From NCBI RefSeq assembly GCF_018138715.1, contig NZ_JAGSHX010000006.1, positions 434,001 through 498,000 on the forward strand: a DNA stretch of 64,000 nt. The letters are read 5' to 3'. Of the stretch, positions 54,572 through 62,992 are shown piece by piece. The notes beneath the pieces are model-generated. The model was not told the origin of the DNA. It did not search any database and was given only the letters and a program-made list of their open reading frames with translations. The translations under genes were made by a program, and so were the position numbers. Within the stretch, counting starts at the first letter, position 1. Every line of letters starts with the position of its first letter. Source of the DNA: Streptomyces asiaticus (GTDB taxonomy: Bacteria; Actinomycetota; Actinomycetes; Streptomycetales; Streptomycetaceae).

Positions 54572-55299
54572 ATGCCCTCCCCCGGGTTGTCCCTGATGTC
54601 GGCCCCCGGACCGTCCTTGGTGTCGGCGTGGTCGACCGCGTCCAGCAGCGACCACAGCACATCGCATTTGAAGGCGAGCGCCGCCACCGCTCGGTCCTCG
54701 TCCTCGGGGGTCCGCGCCCAGGTCAGGACCAGGTCGAGGGCCTCGGTGCTGTCCCGGCGCCCCTGGCCGACCCGGTTGCGGAAGTAGACCAGGCCCTCGC
54801 GCTCGATCCAGGGGTAGTACCGCTCGAAGGCGTCGATCCGGGTGAGCATGATGCCGGGCGCGGACAGCTCGGTGAGCGAGGCGGCGACGGCTTCCAGGGG
54901 CCCGCGCAGCCGGCAGAAGTTGACATAGCCGTCGACCGCGAGCCGCACCCCGGGCACCACCTCGGCACCCGACAGCAGCCGGTCCCGGTCCAGCCCCGCG
55001 GCCTCGCCGAGCCGCAGCCACCGCTCGATACCGCCCTCGCCCTCGGTGGCGCCGTCGTGGTCCTGGATGCGCCGCAGCCACATCCGGCGCAGCCGTGAGG
55101 TGTCGAGCTTGGCGGTGATCAGCGCGTCCTTGACGGGGATGTGGCGCTGGTAGTGGAAGCGGTTGAGGATCCAGCGGCGCAGTTCGGCGGGGGTGAGCTC
55201 GCCCGCGTGCATCCGTACGTTGAAGGGGTGGCGGTCGTGGTAGCGCTCCTGCGCGACCGCGCGCAACCGCTCCTCGAGCCGGGTCCGTGGGGTGCTCAC
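54568..55299 (-). CDS. pqqC: PqqC, PQQ synthase (final oxidase)
   Basis: The protein has 243 residues and an all-helical haem-oxygenase-like fold. Landmarks are YHDRHPFNVRMHAGELTPAE, RFHYQRHIPVKDALI and a final FKCDVLWSLLDAVD. It performs the last cyclisation and eight-electron oxidation with O2, without a metal. The GTG overlaps the pqqB stop, and the stop overlaps pqqD. Confidence 0.95.
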   Translation of the reverse strand: MSTPRTRLEERLRAVAQERYHDRHPFNVRMHAGELTPAELRRWILNRFHYQRHIPVKDALITAKLDTSRLRRMWLRRIQDHDGATEGEGGIERWLRLGEAAGLDRDRLLSGAEVVPGVRLAVDGYVNFCRLRGPLEAVAASLTELSAPGIMLTRIDAFERYYPWIEREGLVYFRNRVGQGRRDSTEALDLVLTWARTPEDEDRAVAALAFKCDVLWSLLDAVDHADTKDGPGADIRDNPGEGI

Positions 55300-56195
55300 A
55301 GGTCGATCACCATCCCGTCGGCGGCCACCTCGACGCCCAGCTTCCGCAACCCCGAGTGCTGGGGCGCGGCCGGGTCGTTGAGGGGGTTGGTGTTGTTGAG
55401 GTGGGTGTACAGGGTGCGCGCTTCGAGTGCGGCGAGCCGGTGCGCCGTGCCGTCCGGTCCTTCGATCGGCAGATGGCCCATGGCGGTGGCGGTACGCGAG
55501 CCGAAGCCGCTGGTGAGGGGCTCGTCATCGGACCAGAAGGTGCCGTCGACGATCACGCAGTCGGCCGCTTCGGCGGCGCGCTGGAAGGTGTCGGGCCAGG
55601 CGGCGAGCGCGGGGGCGTAGAGGAGGGAGCGACCGGTGGCGCGGTCGGTCAGCCGCAGGGCGACCACCCAGGCGTCGTCGTCCGGGGCGCCCCGTCCAGC
55701 CGCGTAGCGGGGGCGTTTGGCGGAGACGGGGACGGCGCCGACGGCGAGGGGCGAGCCCTCGACGAGCGGCCGGTCCCCGGGGCCGAGGGGGCGCCAGTCC
55801 AGCCGGGCGTAGGGGGTGAGGACCTCGCCCAGGTGGAGCCCGGTCAGCAGGGCGTGCCGCACCGGGTCGGTGGCCACGATCTCGATGGCGTCCGCCTCGC
55901 GCAGCCGGGCGATGCCGAGGGTGTGGTCGAGTTCGGCGTCGGTGAGGATCACCCCGGCCAGCGGGGTCCGGCGCGGTTCGGGCCCGGGGTGCAGTTCGGG
56001 GCAGTCCTCGATCTGGTCGCCGAGGTCGGGGGTGGCGTTGACCAGGTACCAGCGGCCTTCGTCGGCCTGGACGGCGAGCGAGGCATGGCGGCGGCGCCAC
56101 CCCGGGTGGGCGCGTGCCCCGGAGCATCCGGGGCACGCGCAGTTCCACTGGGGTACGCCGCCACCCGCCGCGGTGCCGAGCACGCGCACGCGCAT
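55296..56195 (-). CDS. pqqB: PqqB, metallo-hydrolase-fold protein (PQQ synthesis)
   Basis: The protein has 299 residues of the metallo-beta-lactamase superfamily. The N-terminus LGTAAGGGVPQWNCACPGC is diagnostic, with a Cys cluster unique to PqqB. ILTDAELDHTLGIARLRE is the metal-site region and TLYTHLNNTNPL lies near the end. It hydroxylates or processes the intermediate before PqqC. It starts 11 bases after the pqqA stop, and its own stop overlaps pqqC. Confidence 0.95.
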   Translation of the reverse strand: MRVRVLGTAAGGGVPQWNCACPGCSGARAHPGWRRRHASLAVQADEGRWYLVNATPDLGDQIEDCPELHPGPEPRRTPLAGVILTDAELDHTLGIARLREADAIEIVATDPVRHALLTGLHLGEVLTPYARLDWRPLGPGDRPLVEGSPLAVGAVPVSAKRPRYAAGRGAPDDDAWVVALRLTDRATGRSLLYAPALAAWPDTFQRAAEAADCVIVDGTFWSDDEPLTSGFGSRTATAMGHLPIEGPDGTAHRLAALEARTLYTHLNNTNPLNDPAAPQHSGLRKLGVEVAADGMVIDL

Positions 56196-56205
56196 GGCGG
56201 GGAGC

Positions 56206-56349
56206 TCAGCGGGCGTTCAGCGAGTAGGCGGTGACCTCCAGCGCGGTCTCCACGACCACGTAGTCGGGGGTCTGCCAGGCGGTCTCGCCGGCCTCCGTAC
56301 GGGTGCGGTCCGCCGTCTCGGGCGCCGTGCGCGGTGTGGTCTCGTTCAT
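56206..56349 (-). CDS. pqqA: PqqA precursor peptide
   Basis: The peptide has 47 residues, with ATG at 56349. A GGAAGG lies upstream but far (about 16 bases), and a weaker CAGGTCG is nearer. The sequence ends PDYVVVETALEVTAYSLNAR. The residues that become PQQ are E38 and Y42 in the conserved E-x3-Y of EVTAY. The upstream part (TAPETADRTRTEAG) is longer than in gram-negative PqqA (about 23-24 residues). It is the first pqq gene and lies 61 bp after the GH29-like gene on the same strand. No pqqF protease gene is in the window. Confidence 0.93.
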   Translation of the reverse strand: MNETTPRTAPETADRTRTEAGETAWQTPDYVVVETALEVTAYSLNAR

Positions 56350-56410
56350 GGCTTCGACCTGCCTTCCATCTGGGTGGGGGATGAATCAACGGGACGGGGC
56401 GGCCGGGCCG

Positions 56411-58252
56411 TCAGCGGGCGGTCCGGATCCGCGGTGCCCCGCCGTCGGTGGTGGTGCGGCCGCTCCCGGGGTAGGCGGATCCGATGCGCACCTCGTCCAG
56501 CAGCAGCTTGCGGTAGTGCTTGGTGTCGGTGGCCGCGGCCCAGGTGCTGTTCACCGTGAGCCGGACATAGCGCTTGGTGGTGGCGGGGATGTCGATGAAC
56601 CGCACCCCGCGGGCGCTGGGCAGCGTTCCGGAGGCGACCGGGCTGCCCCAGTCGCGGCCGTTGTCGGAGACGTGCACCTGGTAGTCGCGGATGCGGGCGG
56701 ACTGCTCGGTGTCGGAACGGGCGTAGGAGACCGACCACTCCCGCTGGTTCACGGCCAGATAGCGGATGCTCTTCGCGGACCGCAGATCGAGGGTGACCGA
56801 GGCGGGCAGGGTGGTGTTGTTGTCCCAGTACGTCTGCGGATCGCCGTCGAGCACGGCGGAGGCGGGGTGGCCGCTCGCGGAGACACTGGCGCTCGCGGTG
56901 ACGGAACCGGGCGGGACGATGCCCTGGCGGCCGTCGGTGCGGACCGCGAGGACGGTGTCGTACGGATCCCAGTCCGTGATGCCGGAGATGGTGATCCGGC
57001 CGTCGCTCTGGCGGAAGTCGAGCTTCTTCCCGGTGCGGTAGTCGGTGACGCCGGTCGCCTTGTAGCCGTTGTCCCGCAACGTCAGCGTGGAGCCCGAGGG
57101 CCGGGTGAGGACGTGGACGAAGTGGCGGTCGGGGTCGGCGGTGCTCACCGTGGTCACTCCGTGGGCGCCGTCGTTCCAGGCGCCGGGCTGGAGTCCACCG
57201 TAGGAGTAGCCACCGCCCTCGGTGCCGTCCAGCGATCCCCAGATTTTGTCGAGATAGGTCTTGGCGTAGTTGTTGAAGGCTTCCTGTTTGCCGGGGAAGC
57301 GCCCGTTCACCTGGGCGGTCTCGGCCATGAGGGATTTGACGGAGGAGCCGGAGTCGCTGATCAGCCGGCCGAGGGTGAGTCCCTGGTCCACCGCCGAGTC
57401 GGTGCCGCTGTACCACCAGGCCCCGCTGCTGGGCAGCTTGAAGCAGGCCTCGGTGAGCCGGGGCTGCGGGGTCCAGATGGCCTGGGGGTAGTCGTAGGCC
57501 GGGGTCATCCCGGTCTTCTGCTCATTGCTGACCGTGTCCATGATCGGCGTGTCTTCGTTGTTGTTGCTCAGCAGCCAGCCGGGACGGTCCGCGCGGATCT
57601 TCTCGTAGAGCCCGTGGTCGATCCAGTAGTCGTTGTCGTTGTCGATCCAGAACCCGGACAGCCCGGGGTACTTCCGCATCACTTCCACGAAGTTGTCGTA
57701 GGAGTACTCGCCGAAGCCGTCGCGCGTGGTCAGGTCGACGTCATGGCCCTTGTACGACGAGTAGGCCGCCGAGTCGAGCCATTCGTGGCCGCCTTCGGCA
57801 TGCCACTGCGGATCGTTGGTCATGTAGAGCATGACCTTCAGCCCCTGGGCGCTCGCCGCGTCGATCAGCTCGCCGAGGAAGTCCCGCTTGGTGGAGCAGC
57901 TTCCGGGGATGGCGGACGGCCAGGCCCGCGCATAGCCCAATCGGCTGTGGAAGGAGGCGAGCACCAGGTAGGAGGCGTGCAGCTTCTTGGCCTCGGCCAC
58001 CCAGTAGTCCGCGTCCCAGCCGCCGTCGGTGACCGCCTTCTCCCAGGCGGAGCAGCTGGTGTAGCCGGGCGAGGTGCGCATGCCCCAGTGCAGGAAGAGC
58101 CCCGCCTGGGACTGGCGCAGCCACTGCTGCCGGGGGTTGGTGACCTCGGCCCGCGCCGGGGTGGGACCGGTGAGGGTGAGGGCGAGGGCGATGACGGCCG
58201 ACAGCACGGCGGCCGGCCAGGCGCCAAAGCGGCGGCGCGATCTGTGGCCCAT
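56411..58252 (-). CDS. Secreted alpha-L-fucosidase-like enzyme (GH29) with F5/8-type C domain
   Basis: The protein has 613 residues. The N-terminal signal peptide (RRRFGAWPAAVLSAVIALAL, cut near PARAE) is followed by a GH29-like barrel: AGLFLHWGMRTSPGYTSCSA, WDADYWVAEAKKLHASYLVL and GFWIDNDNDYW near the expected nucleophile position. Residues about 455-600 form a discoidin/CBM32 domain (SASGHPASAVLDGDPQTYWD). The fucosidase call is from motifs only; related specificities are possible. It ends 61 bp upstream of pqqA on the same strand, with no clear terminator between, so it probably heads the pqq operon. Confidence 0.78.
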   Translation of the reverse strand: MGHRSRRRFGAWPAAVLSAVIALALTLTGPTPARAEVTNPRQQWLRQSQAGLFLHWGMRTSPGYTSCSAWEKAVTDGGWDADYWVAEAKKLHASYLVLASFHSRLGYARAWPSAIPGSCSTKRDFLGELIDAASAQGLKVMLYMTNDPQWHAEGGHEWLDSAAYSSYKGHDVDLTTRDGFGEYSYDNFVEVMRKYPGLSGFWIDNDNDYWIDHGLYEKIRADRPGWLLSNNNEDTPIMDTVSNEQKTGMTPAYDYPQAIWTPQPRLTEACFKLPSSGAWWYSGTDSAVDQGLTLGRLISDSGSSVKSLMAETAQVNGRFPGKQEAFNNYAKTYLDKIWGSLDGTEGGGYSYGGLQPGAWNDGAHGVTTVSTADPDRHFVHVLTRPSGSTLTLRDNGYKATGVTDYRTGKKLDFRQSDGRITISGITDWDPYDTVLAVRTDGRQGIVPPGSVTASASVSASGHPASAVLDGDPQTYWDNNTTLPASVTLDLRSAKSIRYLAVNQREWSVSYARSDTEQSARIRDYQVHVSDNGRDWGSPVASGTLPSARGVRFIDIPATTKRYVRLTVNSTWAAATDTKHYRKLLLDEVRIGSAYPGSGRTTTDGGAPRIRTAR

Positions 58253-58564
58253 GAGGGCTCCTTCTCCGAGCTGTGAATGCCGATGGAGGGATGGAGCGTG
58301 GTGATGTTCCGTTCTGTTGCAGGGTCACCAGCGGTCGGGGTGCGGTCAAGAAGCGTGCATCAAAAAGTCCTCCGATCTCTTTCGATGGCCCCGCCACACA
58401 TAAGAGAATCAAGCTGAGCCAACCAAGCTGAATCCACAGGTAGTTGGCGCATTCTCATCGCTGAAGCCCCATCAGATCCCGCTCTTGGTCCACACCAATC
58501 CTTGACTCATCGCGCCATACCTCCTACCTTCCGCGATGCATTGTCACACCCAAAGGAGATGATC
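58253..58564. promoter_or_regulatory. Divergent regulatory region between GH29-like and GH27 genes
   Basis: This 312-bp region holds two CAAGCTGA copies (58411-58418, 58425-58432) and an inverted pair GCCAAC (58419-58424) / GTTGGC (58443-58448). On the plus strand, TTGACT (58502-58507), a 17-bp spacer and TACCTT (58525-58530) make a good housekeeping-type promoter for GH27. AAGGAG lies six bases before its ATG. Confidence 0.65.
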
Positions 58565-59794
58565 ATGCAGAGATCGGCACGATTGCGCAGACTCCGCTCC
58601 TGTCTCGCAACCGCCACCGCGGTCACCACGGTCGCCGCCGGAGCCCTCACCGCCGGCCTCATCACGGGCGCGACACAGGCCGCGGCGCTCGACAACGGCG
58701 TGGCCCGTACGCCCCCGATGGGCTTCAACAACTGGAACGCCACGCACTGCGACGCCTCCTTCAACGAGTCCATGGTCAAGGGCATCGCCGACGCGTTCAT
58801 CAGGCTCGGCTTCAAGGACGCCGGCTACACCTACGTCAACATCGACGACTGCTGGGCCGAGCCCACCCGGGACTCGGACGGCGCTCTGGTGCCCAACCGC
58901 ACCCGCTTCCCGAACGGCATCAAGGCCGTGGCGGACTATGTGCACGCCAAGGGGCTGAAGTTCGGGATCTACACCAGCGCCGGCACCAAGACCTGCAACG
59001 GGGCGAACGGCTTCCCGGGCGGACTGAACCACGAGAAGCAGGACGCCAAACAGTTCGCCTCCTGGGGCGTGGACTACCTCAAGTACGACAACTGCAACAA
59101 CCAGGGCGTCGACGCCCAGCAGCGCTACAAGGCCATGCGGGACGCGCTCGCCGCCACCGGCCGGCCGATCGTCTACTCGCTGTGCGAATGGGGCCAGACC
59201 AACCCCAAGGTGTGGACCTGGGGTGAGCCGGTCGGCAACTCCTGGCGGACCACCGGCGACATCAGCGACAAGTGGTCCAGCATGATCGACAAGCTGCACA
59301 TCAACGACGACCTGGCGCAGTACGCGGGGCCCGGCCACTGGAACGACCCCGACATGCTGGAGGTCGGCAACGGCGGGATGACCGCCACCGAGTACCGCAC
59401 CCACTTCAGCCTGTGGGCGATGATGGCGGCGCCGCTGCTGATCGGCAGCGACATCCGCGACGCCTCCGCCACCACCCAGTCGATCCTGAAGAACACCGAC
59501 ATCATCGCGCTCGACCAGGACACCCTGGGCAAACAGGCCACCATCGTCTCCTCCAGCGGCGGAAAGACCGTGTACACCAAGCAGCTGGCGAACGGCGACC
59601 GCGCCGTGGCGCTGCTCAACGAGAACTCGTCCAGCAAGACGATCTCGACGACGGCGAGCGCGATCGGTCTCGGCGGCTCCTCCTCGTACCGCCTGAAGGA
59701 CCTGTGGTCGAAGGCCACCTCCACCACGAGCGGCTCGATCAGCGCCTCGGTACCCGCACACGGCACGGTCGTCTTCCGGGTGACGCGCGGCTGA
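58565..59794 (+). CDS. Secreted alpha-galactosidase (GH27)
   Basis: The protein has 409 residues. The signal peptide contains a run of Arg, then SCLATATAVTTVAAGALTAG, cut near QAAALD. GH27 motifs are TPPMGFNNWNATHCDASFNE, YVNIDDCW, YLKYDNC with the nucleophile Asp175, and GHWNDPDML with the acid/base Asp. It releases terminal alpha-galactose; some GH27 members act on beta-L-arabinopyranose. ATG 58565 is chosen for its AAGGAG spacing; an in-frame ATG at 58559 is too close. It lacks the CBM13 tail of some homologues. Confidence 0.92.
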   Translation: MQRSARLRRLRSCLATATAVTTVAAGALTAGLITGATQAAALDNGVARTPPMGFNNWNATHCDASFNESMVKGIADAFIRLGFKDAGYTYVNIDDCWAEPTRDSDGALVPNRTRFPNGIKAVADYVHAKGLKFGIYTSAGTKTCNGANGFPGGLNHEKQDAKQFASWGVDYLKYDNCNNQGVDAQQRYKAMRDALAATGRPIVYSLCEWGQTNPKVWTWGEPVGNSWRTTGDISDKWSSMIDKLHINDDLAQYAGPGHWNDPDMLEVGNGGMTATEYRTHFSLWAMMAAPLLIGSDIRDASATTQSILKNTDIIALDQDTLGKQATIVSSSGGKTVYTKQLANGDRAVALLNENSSSKTISTTASAIGLGGSSSYRLKDLWSKATSTTSGSISASVPAHGTVVFRVTRG

Positions 59795-59799
59795 ACCTG

Positions 59800-59828
59800 T
59801 TGACGCATTAGGAAACTTTCCTTACTGT
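59800..59828 (+). promoter_or_regulatory. Promoter with an embedded AGGAAACTTTCCT palindrome
   Basis: TTGACG (59800-59805) and TACTGT (59823-59828) are 17 bp apart and form the promoter of the polysaccharide-lyase-like gene. The spacer is almost filled by the perfect 13-bp palindrome AGGAAACTTTCCT (59810-59822), so a repressor bound there should block RNA polymerase directly. Confidence 0.75.
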
Positions 59829-59866
59829 CCCTCGATGTGAACAAGGATCAGACAGGAGAATCCTTG

Positions 59867-60673
59867 ATGGAGCGTCCACCGCTCTTACCGCGCACCGCCC
59901 TGACCCTCGCGGCCACTGCCGCGCTGATCGCCCCGGCCGCGGTCGCCTATGGCGCCGAGCGGTCCCCGCAGGCGCCGGCCGCGTCCTGGAGCCTCAAGTG
60001 GAACCCCGCGTCGGGGGCGAGCGTCGCCTCCGCGTTCGAGGGCGCCGAGGACGACCGCGCCGACTCCCACCCCGGCGTCACCCACATCTACCCGTACCAG
60101 GACGGTTTCCGCACCGACATCCACTACCCCAAGGACGTCGACACCAGCACCGACCGCCAGCGCCAAGAGGTCAGGGGCATGAAGCAGGGCGGATCCGCCG
60201 TCAAGATCCTCAAGAACGAGACCTGGCGGATCCAGTACCAGATGTATGTGCCGGACACCCTGGACGCGACCACCGGCTTCACCCACATCATGCAGATCAA
60301 GGTGGGGGACGTGGCCGCCCCGCTGTTCACCATGTCGCTGCACCAGCACAGCGACGGCCCGAAGGTCGAGATACGGACGTCGGACGACGACGACAATCTC
60401 ACCGAGGCCGGCGCCGCGGACCTGGCGCCGATCCAGGGCAAGTGGAGCGATGTGTCGGTCGAGGTCAAGGCGGCCGACTCGGGTGCGTACGCCGACTGGT
60501 CGGTGACCACCGACGGCAGAGAAGTCGCCTCGTACAAGCGCACCGGCCTGGACCTGTGGCGCGGCAAGAACTACCTGCGGCCCAAGTGGGGCATCTACCG
60601 GAGCCTGAACAGCAGCGGCCTCCAGACCACGTATCTGCTCACCCGAAACTTCAAGGCGTACAAGCTCCAGTAG
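59867..60673 (+). CDS. Secreted polysaccharide-lyase-like protein (heparin-lyase-I fold family)
   Basis: The protein has 268 residues with a signal peptide (RTALTLAATAALIAPAAVAY). The jelly-roll features of the polysaccharide lyase family PF14099-type are seen: RQRQEVRGMKQGG, WRIQYQMYVPDTL, THIMQIKVGD and the near-C-terminal KWGIYRSLNS. Glucuronan lyase and heparin lyase relatives share these. The substrate is not known. ATG 59867 lies behind CAGGAGA. Its TAG overlaps the ribosome site of the sugar dehydrogenase, so the two genes are likely translated together. Confidence 0.75.
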   Translation: MERPPLLPRTALTLAATAALIAPAAVAYGAERSPQAPAASWSLKWNPASGASVASAFEGAEDDRADSHPGVTHIYPYQDGFRTDIHYPKDVDTSTDRQRQEVRGMKQGGSAVKILKNETWRIQYQMYVPDTLDATTGFTHIMQIKVGDVAAPLFTMSLHQHSDGPKVEIRTSDDDDNLTEAGAADLAPIQGKWSDVSVEVKAADSGAYADWSVTTDGREVASYKRTGLDLWRGKNYLRPKWGIYRSLNSSGLQTTYLLTRNFKAYKLQ

Positions 60674-60684
60674 GAGGACGCGCG

Positions 60685-61767
60685 ATGAAGAGTCACCGGA
60701 ACACCCTCGTGGCCGCGGCCGCGACCACCGCACTCGCGGCCGGGCTGCTGCTCACCCAGACGGGCGCGGGCAACGCGGCACCGGCGCGGGCCGACTCCGC
60801 CCCGTCGGACATCAAGACCGTCTCGTCCGGCTGGAGCATCCCCTGGGGGCTCAGCTGGCTGCCCGACGGCTCGGCGCTGATCACCGAGCGCGATTCCTTC
60901 AAGCTGTACAAGCTCACCCAGTCGGGCACCAGGACGCAGGTGGGCACGGTGCCCAATGTGGTGACCACCGGCGGTGAGGGCGGGCTGATGGGCCTCGCGG
61001 TCTCCCCGAACTGGAGCAGCGACCACGCCATCTACCTGATGCACACCGCGTCCGACGGCAACCGCATCGCCAGGATGACCTACGACGGCTCCTCGCTCAG
61101 CGGCTACAAGGCGATCGTCACCGGCATCAAGAAGAACAAGTACCACAACGGCGGACGCCTCAAGTTCGGCCCGGACGGCTATCTCTACGCCACCACCGGC
61201 GAGGCGCAGACACCCGACCTCGCGCAGGACAAGAACTCCCTCAACGGGAAGATCCTGCGGATGACCACGGACGGCAAACCGGCCCCGGGCAATCCGTTCG
61301 GCACCCTCGTCTACTCGTACGGCCACCGCAATCCGCAGGGCATCACCTGGGATCCGCAGGGCCGGCTGTGGGAGGCCGAGCTCGGCAACAGCAAGTACGA
61401 CGAGCTCAACCTGATCGAATCCGGCAAGAACTACGGCTGGCCGGTCTGCGAGGGCGAGTGCTCCACCTCCGGGATGACCAGCCCCAAGCGCCAGTGGTCG
61501 GTCGGCGACGCCTCGCCCAGCGGGGTCACCTACGCCGACGGCGCGCTGTACATGGCGGCGCTGCGCGGTGAGCGGCTGTGGCGGATCCCGGTGGACGGGA
61601 CCAGCGCGGGCACCCCGAAGGCGTACTACACCAGCTCCTACGGGCGGCTGCGCACCGTGGAGACCGTGCCGGGCGAGAACACGCTGTGGCTGTCCACGAC
61701 GAACGCGGACAACAACGGCGGGGAGCCGGACGGCGCGGACAAGGTCTTCGAGGTGGGACTGAAGTAG
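60685..61767 (+). CDS. Secreted PQQ-dependent sugar dehydrogenase (soluble aldose dehydrogenase type)
   Basis: The protein has 360 residues with a signal peptide (VAAAATTALAAGLLLTQTGA). The six-bladed propeller of the GSDH/Asd family is shown by the catalytic-type His154 in HNGGRLKFGPDGYLYATTGE, YSYGHRNPQGITWDP, and NYGWP near the sugar site. PQQ and calcium binding are expected but not directly provable by eye. AGGAGGA lies seven bases before ATG 60685. It is the natural user of the PQQ made by pqqA-E, about 4 kb away. Confidence 0.88.
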   Translation: MKSHRNTLVAAAATTALAAGLLLTQTGAGNAAPARADSAPSDIKTVSSGWSIPWGLSWLPDGSALITERDSFKLYKLTQSGTRTQVGTVPNVVTTGGEGGLMGLAVSPNWSSDHAIYLMHTASDGNRIARMTYDGSSLSGYKAIVTGIKKNKYHNGGRLKFGPDGYLYATTGEAQTPDLAQDKNSLNGKILRMTTDGKPAPGNPFGTLVYSYGHRNPQGITWDPQGRLWEAELGNSKYDELNLIESGKNYGWPVCEGECSTSGMTSPKRQWSVGDASPSGVTYADGALYMAALRGERLWRIPVDGTSAGTPKAYYTSSYGRLRTVETVPGENTLWLSTTNADNNGGEPDGADKVFEVGLK

Positions 61768-61779
61768 CGGCCGCCACGC

Positions 61780-61812
61780 GTACGGTCGCGCTCCCCCGGG
61801 GCGCGACCGTAC
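61780..61812. terminator. Strong bidirectional hairpin terminator
   Basis: GTACGGTCGCGC (61780-61791) and GCGCGACCGTAC (61801-61812) are a perfect 12-bp stem with a 9-base loop. It lies between the convergent stops of the sugar dehydrogenase and GH105 genes. No U-run follows, but such GC-rich hairpins terminate in actinomycetes. Confidence 0.8.
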
Positions 61813-61819
61813 ACGTGCG

Positions 61820-62965
61820 TCAGTGCGCGAGCCGCTCGTTCATCAGCAGGAAGGCGCCCAGACCGTGGAGGTCGTTCGTATTGCGCTTGCGGCCGAGGTA
61901 GTAGGCCAGGTCCCCGACGTTGGTGCCCTCGCTGATGTCGGTGATGTTCGTCAGCCCGTCGGAGCCGACCGACACCTTCTTCAGCACGCCCTGATAGCCC
62001 CTGCGGGCCGCCGCGGAGTAGCCGCCGCCGCTGATCCAGCCGTGTTCCAGGGCGGCGTGCAGCATCAGGGTGTACATGCTGGAGGCGGAGGTCTCGGTCC
62101 AGTTGCCGGGGTCGCCGGCCTTGTCGACGACCTGGAACCAGCGACCGGTGGCCGGATCCTGGTAGCGCGTGAAGCCCTTCGCCAAGTGCCCTATGTTGCC
62201 GATCAGTTCGGCGCGGCGCGGGTGTTTCGCGGGGAGCAGCTCCAGCACCTCGACATGGGTCATCGCGGTCCAGCCGATGGCCCGTGCCCAGAAGTGGGCG
62301 GAGGTGCCGGTGGTGGGGTCGGGCTTCCAGGGGGCGTCGCCGTCGGCGTCATAGGCGTGGTAGATCAGCCCGTTGGCCGCCTTGAGGTGGCGGAAGTACA
62401 CCGAGAGGTTCCTGGTGACCTCCTCGTACGCGAACGACTCGTCGCCGTAGGCGATGCCGTAGCGCAGCAGGAACGGCTGGGCCATGAAGACCCCGTCGCC
62501 CCACAACTCGTTGGTCTTGCCGGTGGCGTGCCACATCCCGCCGTCCGCGGTGCGCGGATAGGTGGTGATGCGGGCCCGGATCTGGTCGGCGGCGGTCCGG
62601 TAGCGCGGATCGCCGGTCTCCTGGTGGAGGATCAGCAGCAGATTGCCGGACTGCATCGCGTCCAGGTTGTCGAAGGTCCGGCTCATATGGCCGTCGGCGT
62701 CGACGAAGTTGTCCACCCACCCCTTGATGTACGCCAGGTACGAGGGCTCCTTGACCCGCTGGTAGACGCGGTAGGCGCCGAGCAGGAAGAGCCCTTGGGT
62801 GTAGCCCCAGCCGCCGAGGGTCGTGGGGTCCGGTTTGCGGGCGATGGTGGAGTCCACCACCGCCCGGGACCAGTCGGCGGGCGCCGCGTCGGCGCCCGCC
62901 GTGGGGAGGAGAAGGCCGCCGGTGATGCCCAGTGTGCTCGTGAGCAGGGTTCTGCGACTGACCAC
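61820..62965 (-). CDS. Tat-exported unsaturated uronyl hydrolase (GH105, YteR-like)
   Basis: The protein has 381 residues. The N-terminus has a twin-arginine signal (SRRTLLTSTLGITGGLLL then AGADAAP). The (alpha/alpha)6 barrel shows WGYTQGLFLLGAYRVYQ and the catalytic-type Asp in ELWGDGVFMAQPFLLRYG. GH105 enzymes hydrate the unsaturated uronic sugar made by lyases. It is thus the expected partner of the lyase-like gene on the other strand. The GTG start has AAGGAG about eight bases upstream. Confidence 0.88.
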   Translation of the reverse strand: MVSRRTLLTSTLGITGGLLLPTAGADAAPADWSRAVVDSTIARKPDPTTLGGWGYTQGLFLLGAYRVYQRVKEPSYLAYIKGWVDNFVDADGHMSRTFDNLDAMQSGNLLLILHQETGDPRYRTAADQIRARITTYPRTADGGMWHATGKTNELWGDGVFMAQPFLLRYGIAYGDESFAYEEVTRNLSVYFRHLKAANGLIYHAYDADGDAPWKPDPTTGTSAHFWARAIGWTAMTHVEVLELLPAKHPRRAELIGNIGHLAKGFTRYQDPATGRWFQVVDKAGDPGNWTETSASSMYTLMLHAALEHGWISGGGYSAAARRGYQGVLKKVSVGSDGLTNITDISEGTNVGDLAYYLGRKRNTNDLHGLGAFLLMNERLAH

Positions 62966-62992
62966 TGCAAGCTCCTTGGGTGTCAGGGCGCT

